The notes beneath the pieces were generated by a model. The model saw only the letters and a program-made list of their open reading frames with translations. It did no database searches and was not told where the DNA came from. Source: Gnomoniopsis sp. IMI 355080 (lineage: Eukaryota; Ascomycota; Sordariomycetes; Diaporthales; Gnomoniaceae). Taken from it: a stretch of DNA of 64,000 bases. Positions 33,967 to 44,232 of the stretch are shown piece after piece. The DNA lies in the NCBI GenBank assembly GCA_027946555.1, contig JAPEVC010000061.1, forward strand, positions 62,001 through 126,000, written 5' to 3'. How positions within the stretch are numbered: position 1 is the first letter of the stretch; each line of letters begins with the position of its first letter. A program made the position numbers and the translations under genes.

Positions 33967-35049
33967 ATTGTTCGTGATTGCAAGATGGTTGTTGGGAGCT
34001 TGTTCGAGAGCAATTTGATGTTTATGTACGCAACACGGCGGTGCACCTGAATTTGATGCAAAGAAAATGGTACAAAGTAGGTAGTCCTCACAATAGCAAA
34101 AGCCCTGTTGAGGTGAGGTGAGGTGAGTAGCACTTAAATAAACGTCTCAGGTTCCTTGTTTTTTTTTAGTTTCCATCCCATCTTCGCTGTCGTCCAACCC
34201 TTTGTGTCATCATGCCACGGACAATGTCAGCATTAAGTTACTTGTTGGGGAAAAAGCGAAGACTGCGCGGTGAAGGCTATGCGAATGCGCCTCGCTGAGC
34301 GGATGGATGTTTGACCGTTTGGCCTGTTCGGGAAACTCATTCGAGCTATCCAAGTTGGACTTTACCCTTTATAGCTACGGGCTGTCGTCGCTTTGGGTGG
34401 GCAATGACGCTGAGGTGCATCAGGAGCCTCGCACACGCATCGGCGGAAGACAATAAATCGACAGGGCTCCAGGACATATAAAAGCCGAGGCACAGCATGT
34501 GCTAACGACCAGAAGATCACTATCATGCACCGAAAACATAAGAGACACATTAGGTGCAACGTTCAAATTGTATCCAAAACAAGTGACGTTGAAAATGCAT
34601 GATCTTACCACGGCTGGCAAGACTTTGCTTCCCTCAGCGTTCTTGAAAACCGCAGCAGCCATGCAGAGTCTCAACAGGTTGACGATGAACGTTCACCACC
34701 TTTCGACGCAGCGAGGAGCTGATCATCATGTTCTATTGACCACATCTATTTGCCGAATAGCTTCTATCTTTATAACACTTTTATCCCATATTCTTCACAG
34801 CACCAAAGGCTTCGACAATGGTACGAGCAGACCCCCTAAGAGGAAAAGCGGCGATACTCCACAACTGTGATATTGGCTTTTGCCGCTGGAGTGTTTCGAG
34901 TCAACGTCCTCCGTCAAGCTGACAGACAGCAAGGCGAAAGAGCGCAAGAGTAGATTGGGGGCTTGAATTTGTGTGCCTACCTATGTAGGTTCGACAAGTG
35001 TTCAGAGGCAACGTGATTGCTTCGAGTGACTTGCACCTAAATCAGCTCT
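33967..35049. other. Intergenic
   Basis: No supported gene. It has a short GAGGT pentanucleotide tract near 34110-34126 and a run of about 10 T near 34159-34168. A 123-codon plus frame (34499-34870) has no motifs and is probably chance. Confidence 0.5.
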
Positions 35050-37077
35050 TCATACCCAGTCATGCCAGCTAGTCCCTTCGCGGTACTGATAAGGCGCCTG
35101 CGGACCTTCCGAGTCGATGATATACCCAAGCTCACATCGGTTAAAGGATACCTTCACTTCCTCCTCATAGAACACATCGAATCGGACATTCAAGGCATCG
35201 GATAGACTCTTGACATCACCCTCGGGATGGAGCACTTTCCATGGCTCGGTACATGTCTCTCCAGCGCATGACTTCAACACCATCATAAGAGCGTCGAGTC
35301 GGTGGATGACGAGACGCAGTTTAACCCCGAGAAGCTCCACAGAGCTCTCATGGTACGAGTAAAGGTTGTGCAGCTGTCCTGGGTCGGTCTAGGAGATTGT
35401 CAGCTGTCATTATCTATACTAGACATTCATGGTCCTGCGAAGATACTCACCTCGAGGTTGTAGAGCTCGTGCTCGTTGTTGCACCAGACAGAGTAGTAGA
35501 GGTCGTAGTCATGGCCAAGTATCCTGACAGCTTTGTAGGTATTGTTGAATACGACAAGGTGGCCCAGACCATCTACGGAGAAAAAGGCATCAGTAAGTAA
35601 GTGCAAGAAATATGAAGAAGATTCCAGCAAGGTATCTCACCAAATCCACCACCTTCACCCTCAGCCAGGGCAAATCCCCAATACTCAACAGCAACGTGCT
35701 CGTGGCGCTTCGCCTCTACCACCTGGGCCGTAGCGTCACTGCTGCTGCTGCTGCTGCTGTTATCCGAACCAAGCGGAATCGGGACACCATCGAAATCAGG
35801 CCGGGCTTTAGCCCCGACCATGTGCAGAATAGTGGGAGCAAGGTCGATGTGCGTGGTGACAGCGTCTTCAACTTTCCCCCTGGCCACTCCCGGGCCCCGC
35901 ACAATGAGCGGAACCCGAATGTCCTCCTCGTAGCCACATTCCTTGCCCGGCGGAAGGCGGTGCTGGCCGATATGGAAGCCATTGTCCGAGCTATAAATGA
36001 TGTACGTGTCGTCCAAGATACCAGCCTCATCTAGCTGGACGACAAGCTTCTCTACCAGCTCGTCTACCGCCTGCAAAGCCCGGAGCCGTTGCCTGTAGTA
36101 ATGATCCAGGTACGCTACAGACGAGGCGTTGTGCTGTGGAAGCTTCCGTACCCAAGACGCCCCGCTCGGAGTATCCGGGTTGAAGTTGTCCGTCCTGGGC
36201 ACCCCTAGGCCCTTGAACAGGTCTTTGTGGCGCTCAGCGGGCACCGGCTCGGTCATCATGGGTAGACTTCCGACGTGGCGATTAACGGTGACGTCTGAGT
36301 GTGGCGCGATTGGAGCCACGCCGAGGAAAAAGGGTTTCCCAGCAGTGACAGCCTCGTCAAGGAGGCGCTTGGACTTATCGATGATAAGGTCGGATGTGTG
36401 CTCATTTTTGTGGTGGACTGGAGCGTCTGTGTTACGCTGGTAAATCGGGTTGAGATAAGAATATGTACCTGGATCAAGAAGGAAGTCTGTCGACGTCCAT
36501 CCCGCAGGATAGGGTGAGTCGTAGTTTGATGTGGTGTGTGAGTTGAAGAGTTTTCCGGTGTAGTATGTGTTGTAGCCTTCATCCTGGAGCCATACTGGTA
36601 GATAATTGCTGTTGAGTCCCTGGGCGACAAATTTTGGGTACCCGCCTTGAGGGATATTGTTAGTCATAGTGAGGATAGAAAGCACAGGCAGGTTGGTGCC
36701 CTGACAGTTCCGTAACCTGGGGGCTATGATTTACCATATGGTGGATTTACATCCGTCACATTCGTATTGTGTGGCTGTTTGCCTGTCCATAACGACACTC
36801 GTGATGGGCAACATATTGCCGTTGTTGTAAAATGATTCGTATATGTGGTGCCTTGCTCGGCCAAGTACTTGCGCAGTAGAGGCATATATGAGACTGAATC
36901 CATCGTTACATCCTGATCATCCGAGAGGATGAAGACCACATTCTTCGAATGTTCTCTGATGTTTTGCACCAAGTCAAAGCCGCCCAAGACTGCCTGATTA
37001 TCTTGGTCGAGAAATGTGGCGTCGACCGCAGCGGCCAGCAGGACCGCCCGCCATAATAGGCCTGTGGGTAAATACAT
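35050..37077 (-). CDS. Secreted arylsulfatase (Cys-type formylglycine sulfatase)
   Basis: Exons 36735-37077, 35641-36645, 35451-35572 and 35050-35388 (introns of 89, 68 and 62 nt); 602 residues. The ATG at 37077 was chosen because it starts a good signal peptide (MYLPTGLLWRAVLLAAAVDA); an in-frame ATG at 37218 would bury it. The metal site is VVFILSDDQD. The sulfatase signature ICCPSRVSLWTG places the modifiable cysteine at Cys89 and Arg at 93. YYTGKLF, PFFLGVAPIAPHSD, YSSDNGFHIGQH and KECGYEEDIRVPLIVRGPG follow in the usual order. Formylglycine conversion of Cys89 is expected. A Ser run near the C-terminal third is encoded by a CTG/GCT-type microsatellite (35737-35759 on the plus strand). 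The enzyme should hydrolyse sulfate esters outside the cell or in a vacuolar compartment. The substrate class (aryl, carbohydrate or choline sulfate) is not determined. Confidence 0.93.
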
Positions 37078-37519
37078 CCCAGCCTGTAGTCCTCTGGAAC
37101 ACGCAACTCTCTCAAGACAATAATGCAGCTGGAATCTCAAAGTTTGAAGAGTGTGATGAGATATGTGCGAGACAAAAGAAGCGGATGTTGAAGTGACGTT
37201 CGTCGTTGAATTGCGCAATGCGGAAGATCAATGCCGCGAGCTTCGGTTACGCAGGGCCTTATCCGGGCTGGCGGCCCCGGGCGGAAACCAGGGGCAATTC
37301 AGCGGGGCAAATAGGTGAAACAGCCAACCTCAGGCCTCCCGGTAACCCCAAACTCACGCTGGAAACTCAATTCCTCTTGGCACTTCACAGAAACCCCCAG
37401 GCTCCTCAATTCCCTAACAGCCTGAAAAGCTTAGGTTTCTTGGGCATTGTGTAGTCATACGTTCCTCCGCTTGTATGATAATCTTGGAGCTGCATGGTAT
37501 TCATAATAGGTGTACACTT
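37078..37519. other. Intergenic between sulfatase and kinase-like gene
   Basis: Holds the sulfatase promoter and the kinase-like gene's 3' flank. Nothing else seen. Confidence 0.55.
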
Positions 37520-39040
37520 CTAGTCATCTGTCCAGTCCAAAGGTTGTTTATATGGTAAAAATTCCTCCGACCTACCCCAACGCTCATATAGCCACTCTCG
37601 AAGCGGCCTGCGCTGCGACTTCCATCTCGCAGGGAACCAGTCACCAAACTTGCTATAAAGACCGCCGGCCCCCCACCACTGACTTATAGGATTGTCAGGT
37701 TTATCACCACCCTTGGGCCGGTGGCTGTAAAGCAGCTCGAAGTTGTCCAGACGTGAAACCACGGCATAGTTAAAGTCGATAAGGACAACCCTCTCGATCG
37801 TCTTGGCTACCTCGCCGCGACAGAGCATGACATTGCGCTGAGCAATATCTCCGTGCGAGACACCAGCAAAGGTAATCTGGCTGTAAGCTTCCAACATTTG
37901 CGCCATAACGCTCAGACGGACCTCCTCAGGGTAAAGGAGGGGGTCCACTTCTGACATCGTGTCGCCTTTGATATGTTCCATGAGAATCAGCCGGACGTCC
38001 CTCATCTGCCGGGCATCCGGGAGATCGAGCGGGATTTGAAAAGTCCATGAGCCATAGTACTTTGGGATTTGTTTGCCGCCGCACTTGTCGTCTAGTTCGA
38101 GATATGCGGCTACTTCTCGGCAGTAGTCTTTGTCAGCTTCGTCAGCGACATCCCGCGGATTCTCTGGCCATAATCTGTCGTTGAAGCCATAGTACAGTGG
38201 GTCGTAGATTTTGGCAGCGTACTCTTCCTCTTCGTCATCCAGTCGACAGACCAGGAGCTGAGCTCCCCCATCATCCCTCACACGGATTCCATCAATGACG
38301 TGTAAGGTCCTCGGTGGATCGTCCCACGATGTCTCACCCGCCATCGGAGGATGCTCCAAGCATAGCTCGACTAGTGTCTTCGTTCTGAGGTCTCTCTCAC
38401 TGGCACCATCCCGTAAGCCTGGATAGTCTGCATAATCTTCCCCAAAGGGCGGCGGAGCTTTGTGTGGTCGAATTTCGAACTGGTGGCCTTTGATATATGG
38501 ATTTGGCGGACGCAGGGGCTCAGATGGAGGCGACCAAGGGCCAAGTTCTTCCCGAAGATCGATCTCCGGTGACGGAGATTGCAGTACGAAATTTCCGTAA
38601 TCCTCGAACCATCCATCCTCTTGGTCCTCGCTGGGAGTCAACCCTCCTAAGGAACCGTCACTTAACCGCGGTGAGGACAGGGCGAGGCCTCCCTTTGCAT
38701 CGTGTGCGGTACTCTCTATAGAATGTGTCGGCCTTTCTGGAAGACCTCCAGGAAGAGTCGGGCTTGACACTGTCACTGGCTGCAAGTCGTTCCCGGTGAG
38801 AGAACCATGGTTGTCGGTTGGAGACTGGACAGGCGTTGCTTCGCTATGACTCTCTGGGGCTCGCACAGGGACATCTTTGAGAGATGTGCTTCCCGTATCC
38901 ACATTGATTGTGCGACTGTGAGTTATTGTATAGTCGAGCTCATCAGTCGAGGTTGTGTTATCATGCTGCTTAAGTGGGGTGTTCTTTGCGCGCTTTGATA
39001 ATGGCATTCCATCTTGACGAGGAGATCGTTTGTCCGCCAT
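37520..39040 (-). CDS. Protein-kinase-like protein with long disordered N-terminus
   Basis: Single-exon frame, 506 residues. Residues 1 to about 190 are low-complexity, rich in Ser, Pro, Thr and Asp, with a basic start (SKRAKNTPLK) that could be a nuclear signal. The C-terminal ~250 residues resemble a kinase fold. EEEYAAKIYDP can be read as the beta-3 Lys, KDYCREVAAYLEL as the C-helix Glu, and LILMEHIKGDTM as the hinge. The catalytic loop is HGDIAQRN (His396, Asp398, Asn403) and the metal motif is DFN (422-424) instead of DFG. The layout is that of small atypical fungal kinases related to the FunK1/RIO/choline-kinase type rather than a standard Ser/Thr kinase, so phosphotransfer is likely but the substrate is unknown. 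It is divergent from the nuclease-like gene at 40048. Confidence 0.8.
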   Translation of the reverse strand: MADKRSPRQDGMPLSKRAKNTPLKQHDNTTSTDELDYTITHSRTINVDTGSTSLKDVPVRAPESHSEATPVQSPTDNHGSLTGNDLQPVTVSSPTLPGGLPERPTHSIESTAHDAKGGLALSSPRLSDGSLGGLTPSEDQEDGWFEDYGNFVLQSPSPEIDLREELGPWSPPSEPLRPPNPYIKGHQFEIRPHKAPPPFGEDYADYPGLRDGASERDLRTKTLVELCLEHPPMAGETSWDDPPRTLHVIDGIRVRDDGGAQLLVCRLDDEEEEYAAKIYDPLYYGFNDRLWPENPRDVADEADKDYCREVAAYLELDDKCGGKQIPKYYGSWTFQIPLDLPDARQMRDVRLILMEHIKGDTMSEVDPLLYPEEVRLSVMAQMLEAYSQITFAGVSHGDIAQRNVMLCRGEVAKTIERVVLIDFNYAVVSRLDNFELLYSHRPKGGDKPDNPISQWWGAGGLYSKFGDWFPARWKSQRRPLREWLYERWGRSEEFLPYKQPLDWTDD

Positions 39041-39597
39041 GTTGCAGAAAGCAGACAGTGTCTGCTAACAAGCTGTCAGGAGTTGCGGCTGGGCAAATCT
39101 TCGACTCCGACAACATTCATTGGTGCACTGCCGCCGTTCACTTAGACGTTTTTAGCTCTGATCAATACCTTTGTCTCGTGCGGAAGACGATGAGGCAAGT
39201 TTCGTTCATTCGATCGCTGATGCATTTTCAAAGCATGGATCGGCACTCAGTGTTGCACGCGGCACCTGAAGGTGTTGTTAGACGTCTCCATATAATCCTT
39301 CAACGCGTCCCACCTTGGCCCCGCACGGCCACAGGCCAGCGCTTATGGAAGCGCCTAGCTAAAATTTGTGGGCCAATTGCCGCCAGTATCAACTCTGGGC
39401 ATAGCTTGACCAAACCCCCTTCTTGGCTGTGCCACAATGGTGCGCACCAAGGCATGAACAGGGCACTTCCTTTCCTAATCCACCTGCGATTTGACCATGG
39501 TGACTTCGCAGCCGCCATCGGAGATCAGGGTTACCGAGATGAGCCTTCGCTGTGGCCTCGAATACCAGAGCTCGTTGACTGGTTGCATGAAGTTTGA
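39001..39597 (+). CDS. Possible hypothetical protein, partly antisense to the kinase-like 5' end
   Basis: A 198-codon frame with no stop begins at the ATG at 39001 (a further ATG lies upstream at 38974) and overlaps the first 40 bp of the kinase-like gene on the other strand. It reads moderately protein-like toward its end (RFDHGDFAAAIGDQGYRDE). Just downstream a different frame also looks coding (ITNIVSGDALTRFMAWCVDQ, ending near 39750), so a frameshifted or spliced gene is conceivable. No family, signal peptide or membrane helix recognised. Length of the open frame is the main argument. Confidence 0.3.
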   Translation: MAFHLDEEIVCPPCCRKQTVSANKLSGVAAGQIFDSDNIHWCTAAVHLDVFSSDQYLCLVRKTMRQVSFIRSLMHFQSMDRHSVLHAAPEGVVRRLHIILQRVPPWPRTATGQRLWKRLAKICGPIAASINSGHSLTKPPSWLCHNGAHQGMNRALPFLIHLRFDHGDFAAAIGDQGYRDEPSLWPRIPELVDWLHEV

Positions 39598-40047
39598 CTG
39601 CAACCCTGAAGCCAGATTCCCACATGAATATGCACCTTCAGATCACCAACATCGTTTCCGGCGACGCGCTGACCCGTTTCATGGCCTGGTGTGTGGACCA
39701 GGACAAGGCGATGGTCATCGTAAAGATCGAAGAAGCTGACAATCTGTACTGAAACAGTGTATTTGCAACATATTACTATTCAACGAACAGCGCCCACCGT
39801 AGAGGCGGGAGCACGGTTCTCAGCAAGTATAAAGGGAACATTCCTATGTATAGCACTGAGAGTACCTACTCGGGTAGCCTCGAATTCCAGTACACAGAAA
39901 GCAGTTCGTTCCTTTTCCTTATCGAAGCCATTCATTCATCTCGTTTCTATGAAATTGCTTCCATCTTTTTATACCACCCAGTGTATGTCATTCAAACGCT
40001 AGATATATCGTCACCGGCTGTTTGCACGAATCCGATAGCCAACCACC
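39598..40047. other. Promoter region of the nuclease-like gene
   Basis: Contains a TATA-like TATAAAG at 39828-39834, about 215 bp before the ATG at 40048. The short coding-looking tail noted for the previous entry ends inside it. No further gene. Confidence 0.5.
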
Positions 40048-41088
40048 ATGTCCTCCTCCTCTTCCAAACAACCTTCGCGTCGTACATATGACCAGAAATT
40101 CGATGCTATGACGCTCTATTCTTCGTTCAGAGAGGAAGTCTTAGTGCTCACGCCGGCCCCTACACTCTACATTCCTCCTATCGACCTCTCGAAGAAAGGA
40201 AGCTCCACCCAATGCGCGAGGGCCCCCGTGGTGTGGTTTCCGAGAAAGGAAGCAGAGTATATCCAGCTGGCTTTGCAGACGATCGAGACACAAGATGTGA
40301 AAGACGAGCTGCGTCGCTCCTATCTTCCCGCACCATACGTTCCCTGCGTCTTGCGGTCCGAGACAGACATCGTCCAAGCCTCTGTGCTCTGGCTCTTGCA
40401 CCCGGTTGTAAAGGCGCTGCAGGCCCAGTTCCCAAACGTCCAATGTGCTGCTGAGGTTACCGTCGATGACTGCCGCTGCGATGCACTCATCAGCATTGGC
40501 GGCCGTTCCATCGTGGTGATCGAGTACAAGAACCGCGGCAACATTCGGTGGAGCGATTTCGCCTCGGGTGAGATCCAAGATTTCTCCAAGAACAACCGCC
40601 AGGCAATTCGCCAACGGATTCTCGACGGCCGTAAGAAGGATGAAAAGAGCGACATGCAACACAATGCCGTGTGCTTGACGAAGCAGGCCGCCGCCTACGC
40701 CACCAAATGGTATGTCCGCTACGTAGCGCTTTTTGACTGGGACCATATGTTCTTGTGGAACTTTGCGGGTATGAACTTTCAGCCGTCACAATCATCGGCA
40801 GCTACGCGCGGGCGTGGCGGTCCAGCCCTCGCACCTGGCCATGCAGACTGGGCCTTTGGAACATATGTCCGTGATCGGCGCGACTATCGGAGTGCTCTTC
40901 TTGGGTTCGTGATGGAGGCATACCGTAACAAGAACAGTCCTGGCTTCAAGCAGGGTAAATGGCCACCATTCGAACTGACCCCATTGGAGAGGCAGAAGTT
41001 GCAAGCGCAGGAGGATGCTAAGAGACAGAATCAGATGACGCCACAGGAAAAGGCCAACAAGAATTTCTACCAAAACCTCCGAAGATGA
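40048..41088 (+). CDS. PD-(D/E)XK nuclease-like protein, stand-alone
   Basis: Single-exon frame, 346 residues, with a good start context (CACCATG). The central segment shows the restriction-endonuclease-fold signature: Glu136 in AAEVTVDD, Asp145 in CRCDALISIGG, then a hydrophobic strand leading to Glu159-Tyr-Lys161 in IVVIEYKNRG. The arrangement E...D-x(13)-E-x-K matches the PD-(D/E)XK core. Before it is a helical region (SVLWLLHPVVKALQAQF). After it come a Gln-rich helix (NNRQAIRQRIL), a likely last helix with KQAAAYATKWYVRYVALFDW, and a charged tail. No secretion signal. In fungi and oomycetes such domains occur in Crinkler-type effectors and in mobile-element proteins, sometimes alongside kinase-like domains. 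Here the nuclease-like and kinase-like parts are separate divergent genes. Nuclease activity is an inference from motif spacing. Confidence 0.65.
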   Translation: MSSSSSKQPSRRTYDQKFDAMTLYSSFREEVLVLTPAPTLYIPPIDLSKKGSSTQCARAPVVWFPRKEAEYIQLALQTIETQDVKDELRRSYLPAPYVPCVLRSETDIVQASVLWLLHPVVKALQAQFPNVQCAAEVTVDDCRCDALISIGGRSIVVIEYKNRGNIRWSDFASGEIQDFSKNNRQAIRQRILDGRKKDEKSDMQHNAVCLTKQAAAYATKWYVRYVALFDWDHMFLWNFAGMNFQPSQSSAATRGRGGPALAPGHADWAFGTYVRDRRDYRSALLGFVMEAYRNKNSPGFKQGKWPPFELTPLERQKLQAQEDAKRQNQMTPQEKANKNFYQNLRR

Positions 41089-42147
41089 ATAGACTAGTAT
41101 ATACATTAATAATACAAGCGTTGCCGTTGGTCGTCTACACCTTCTCCTTAAGTCGTACGAGGTAGATGTGCATGTAACATGGCTGTTATACTGTCAGCCC
41201 TATACAGTGGTAGTGAACAACGCACTGGCCCGGTAATTTTGAAGACGTCAAGCGTGCGACACGAGCTGAGTGCCAACGCTTTCTTCACCATTCGTCCAGT
41301 TCCTGTCGATGTTGTCTCGGAGGGACTGTTCCATACGCGAGGACCATGGCGATATCGTGAGGAAGATTGACGGCTGACCACTCCGTAGATATCATCACGC
41401 AGCGCGTTACGTAGGGACTTCGTAAGTAGCTTTTATCTGGTCGAGTAAGGGCATGGACATTTCAAGAGGAGCATCTGTCGCCTGAAGTCATCCGTCCATT
41501 GGACCTCAGAGGGTGTATTGGTCTTGCTTCAACAACTCCTCCATGATTCATTGTGAATGGGCAAGAAATCAAAGGCTGTTGCCTGTAGATCTTGATATCA
41601 CAAACTCTTCGAGGCTCATCTTGTATCGGCGGTGCTGTTGGTGTAGTTATATGTGCAGGGATCCATAGGGACCCCCGCGTTCAAGAATTAATGGGGCTCA
41701 GGCTTCGAGGCTTATCTCAGACGCGGCTGGGCCATAAGAAGTCTGATCGATTGAGATACTCTGCCTGGGGGGCGTCTATTGCGGTTTGGAGGTGCGATGG
41801 AGGCACGCCCAATGTTTATTTAGAATCGTTCCGCCCGGGTTACAGGCTTCAGCTTTCTCCTCTTTACATCAATCGAGCCTGGGCTTAGCCCTTGTTTTCA
41901 AGTTGCGTACAGGTGAAAAGCATCCCCCACGAGGTACCTGTTGAATTTTTGGTGTTAGCAATTAAGTGATATTGGCTTGTGCACTTTACCTGCCAGGAAT
42001 GGTTCTTCTTCCTCATCATACCATAATAGTCCGGATGCCCACCTGATATCTTACCTACTTCTGGCCCCTGGACCAGCGCGCCATACGTCTTTTCCTGGTC
42101 TACAACGCGTTTCAAGTTGTCGTCGTTCGAGTCCCATCATCACTATC
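41089..42147. other. Intergenic between nuclease-like and HET genes
   Basis: No supported gene; short frames lack motifs. The right end is the probable HET-gene promoter, with pyrimidine-rich sequence before the ATG at 42148. Confidence 0.5.
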
Positions 42148-44232
42148 ATGATGCAAAGGCGTTGCAAAAACTGCCAATCCTTGTCCGTTTGCGACATCGA
42201 CGACGATGGTTTGATGCTGCACAGAGACGCTCAAGAACTGAAGCTTGCAGCTGGTGGCGGCGGCCATAGTCCAACTTGCGATCTATGTGCGATCATTTGG
42301 TGGTCCTTGAGGGCCGACTGGCGAAAGCGCCCTCTTAATCGAGGTCATGGAGAATTCATTGCAGGCGAATTCCACGTCAGGCTCTACCGAAACCCTCCAC
42401 GGAGAGCCGGCGCAATACGGCGCGTGGATGTTCTCGTTATGCCGCCGGGGTGTGGCCGGGACTTTGGTTGGGCGCCCGACCAGCTTGGACTATGGCACGT
42501 AGGGCCACCAGATTGGAAGCCATGGATTATACGGTCGCATCTCACCGTGTACTCGAAGGAGAATTTGTAAGATAAGTTGTGTTTCAGTCAAACTACGCGT
42601 TACTGCGAATGGAGTGTAGCCACTTACGCGACGTCCAGCTCTGGGCTTGAACGTTCCTCGTCACTTGCAGACATATGCTATAGTCTGCCACAGGAACATT
42701 CCGGCTCCTCCCAATGTCTAGAGTTAGTTTCCCAATGGCTGAATGACTGCATGGAGAATCATGGTTTAAGATGCTCTGGGCACGACGATGTAATCCTCCC
42801 AAAACGAGTTGTTGACGTCGGTCTCAGCCTTCAGGACGAGCTACTCTGCCCACGATTGGTCACCACTAAGGGCGGCCGAGGAAGATACATGGCACTCAGC
42901 TACTGTTGGGGGCGTGCTCCGTTCTTCAGGCTGACATCTGACAACATCGACGCAGTACACGAGTCGCTGCCAATGGAGAGATTACCAAACACAATACGCG
43001 ACGTTATATCACTTGCAAGGAATCTGGGCATCCGCTACCTGTGGGTGGACTGCCTTTGTATCGTCCAAGGCGATGATTCCCAGTCAAGTCTGGACTGGGA
43101 GGAACAGTCGTGCGATATGGGAAACATATATAGCTCAGCTTTGCTTACCGTCGCGGCTGCAGCAGCGGAGGACTGCCACAAAGGCCTTTTCCATGGCCGA
43201 GTCGCCCCTGAGACTCCTTACTGTCCTGTGTGGAAAACGCGAGCGAGTGATGAGATCGTTTACTTGGGCAAAGATCTTCCCATTGTGGAAAACCAAACCG
43301 AACCTCTCAACCGGCGCGGTTGGGCATTTCAGGAGGCTGTGCTTTCCCGACGCCTACTCACCTTCGGTACCTCAGAGCTTTCGTGGAAATGCGGCAGCTT
43401 CTGTCGTCGAGAAACCGTACTACAAAGTCTACCCAAAGATACAAGACCCTCCACCGTGGTTGGGACGGCCTCCGGGCTGCTCGCGTCTTGGGAGGCGATA
43501 GTCGAGGAATACAGCGCGCGGGACCTCACATTCATGACAGATAGGTTGCCTGCGATCAATGGGCTAGCACAGATCGTCTCCCAGGGCGTGGAGTGCGGAT
43601 TTCATTTCGGCATATGGGAACAACGGGCAAGCAAAATGATCATGTGGAGGCACCTCGGGCGCATCCAAGACCGCAAGTTGGTCTTCTCTCGGCAGCAGAC
43701 TGTTCGCGCTCCAACTTGGTCATGGGTATCAGTCGATGGCGGGGTAAAGTTTTTGGGAGATACTGTGAAGCCCGGTCGCCTGGAGATCCGAGGAAGATCA
43801 CTAATCATCACTGGATACCTTAAGAAAATCGCCACGATTAGGTATCAGGTCGAAGGGAGATACTACGGTGCTTACGAAAACCACACACCATGGATGAATC
43901 TCCAGGAATCGATGCGGACATACTTGGACGACTTGGAGGACATACCATCGAAGAACCGAAAGACAGGCGATGGAGGACCAAAAGAGTTGCTAAATGCATG
44001 GTTGTTCTTCTTGGGCAACAGCCAAGGACTGATTCTCCTCCCCATTGACGCCACTATTAGTCGACATCCGAGCTCTGGGACAGACCAATTAGTACGAGTG
44101 AAGAATTTGTTACTGAGTGGGAGATCCGGCCGAGCGGAGGCCAGGAGAGAGCCGATGGGGCCTTTCCGACGAATTGGAGCCTTCGTTGGACACAGTGCCT
44201 CAGGGAAACTCGAGACGATCGAGCTGGTCTAG
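42148..44232 (+). CDS. HET-domain (heterokaryon incompatibility) protein
   Basis: Two coding blocks: 42148-42566 and about 42615-44232; about 678 residues. The first block has a CxxC start (RCKNCQSL) and a second Cys pair (CDLCAIIWW), typical of the N-terminal leader of this class. The second block has the HET core: YMALSYCWG, then LPNTIRDVISLARNLGIRYL, WVDCLCIVQGD and DMGNIYSSALLTVAAAAAED. It continues with NRRGWAFQEAVLSRRLLTFG and TWSWVSVDGGV. The junction is awkward. A 48-nt intron (42567-42614) with a GTAAGA donor but a weak TGGAG acceptor keeps frame, while the good TTTCAG would give an implausible 21-nt intron. A sequencing error or frameshift is the alternative. HET proteins trigger cell death on non-self recognition after hyphal fusion. 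The neighbours (nuclease-like, kinase-like) fit a conflict-type locus. Confidence 0.85.

Noticed and set aside
36299..36517. Plus-strand frame inside the sulfatase exon
   Set aside because: Antisense shadow; the sulfatase frame has the catalytic signature and consistent introns.
40141..40746. 201-codon minus frame inside the nuclease-like gene
   Set aside because: Antisense to a frame with a clear nuclease-type motif; composition (Leu, Arg, His) is that of an antisense shadow.
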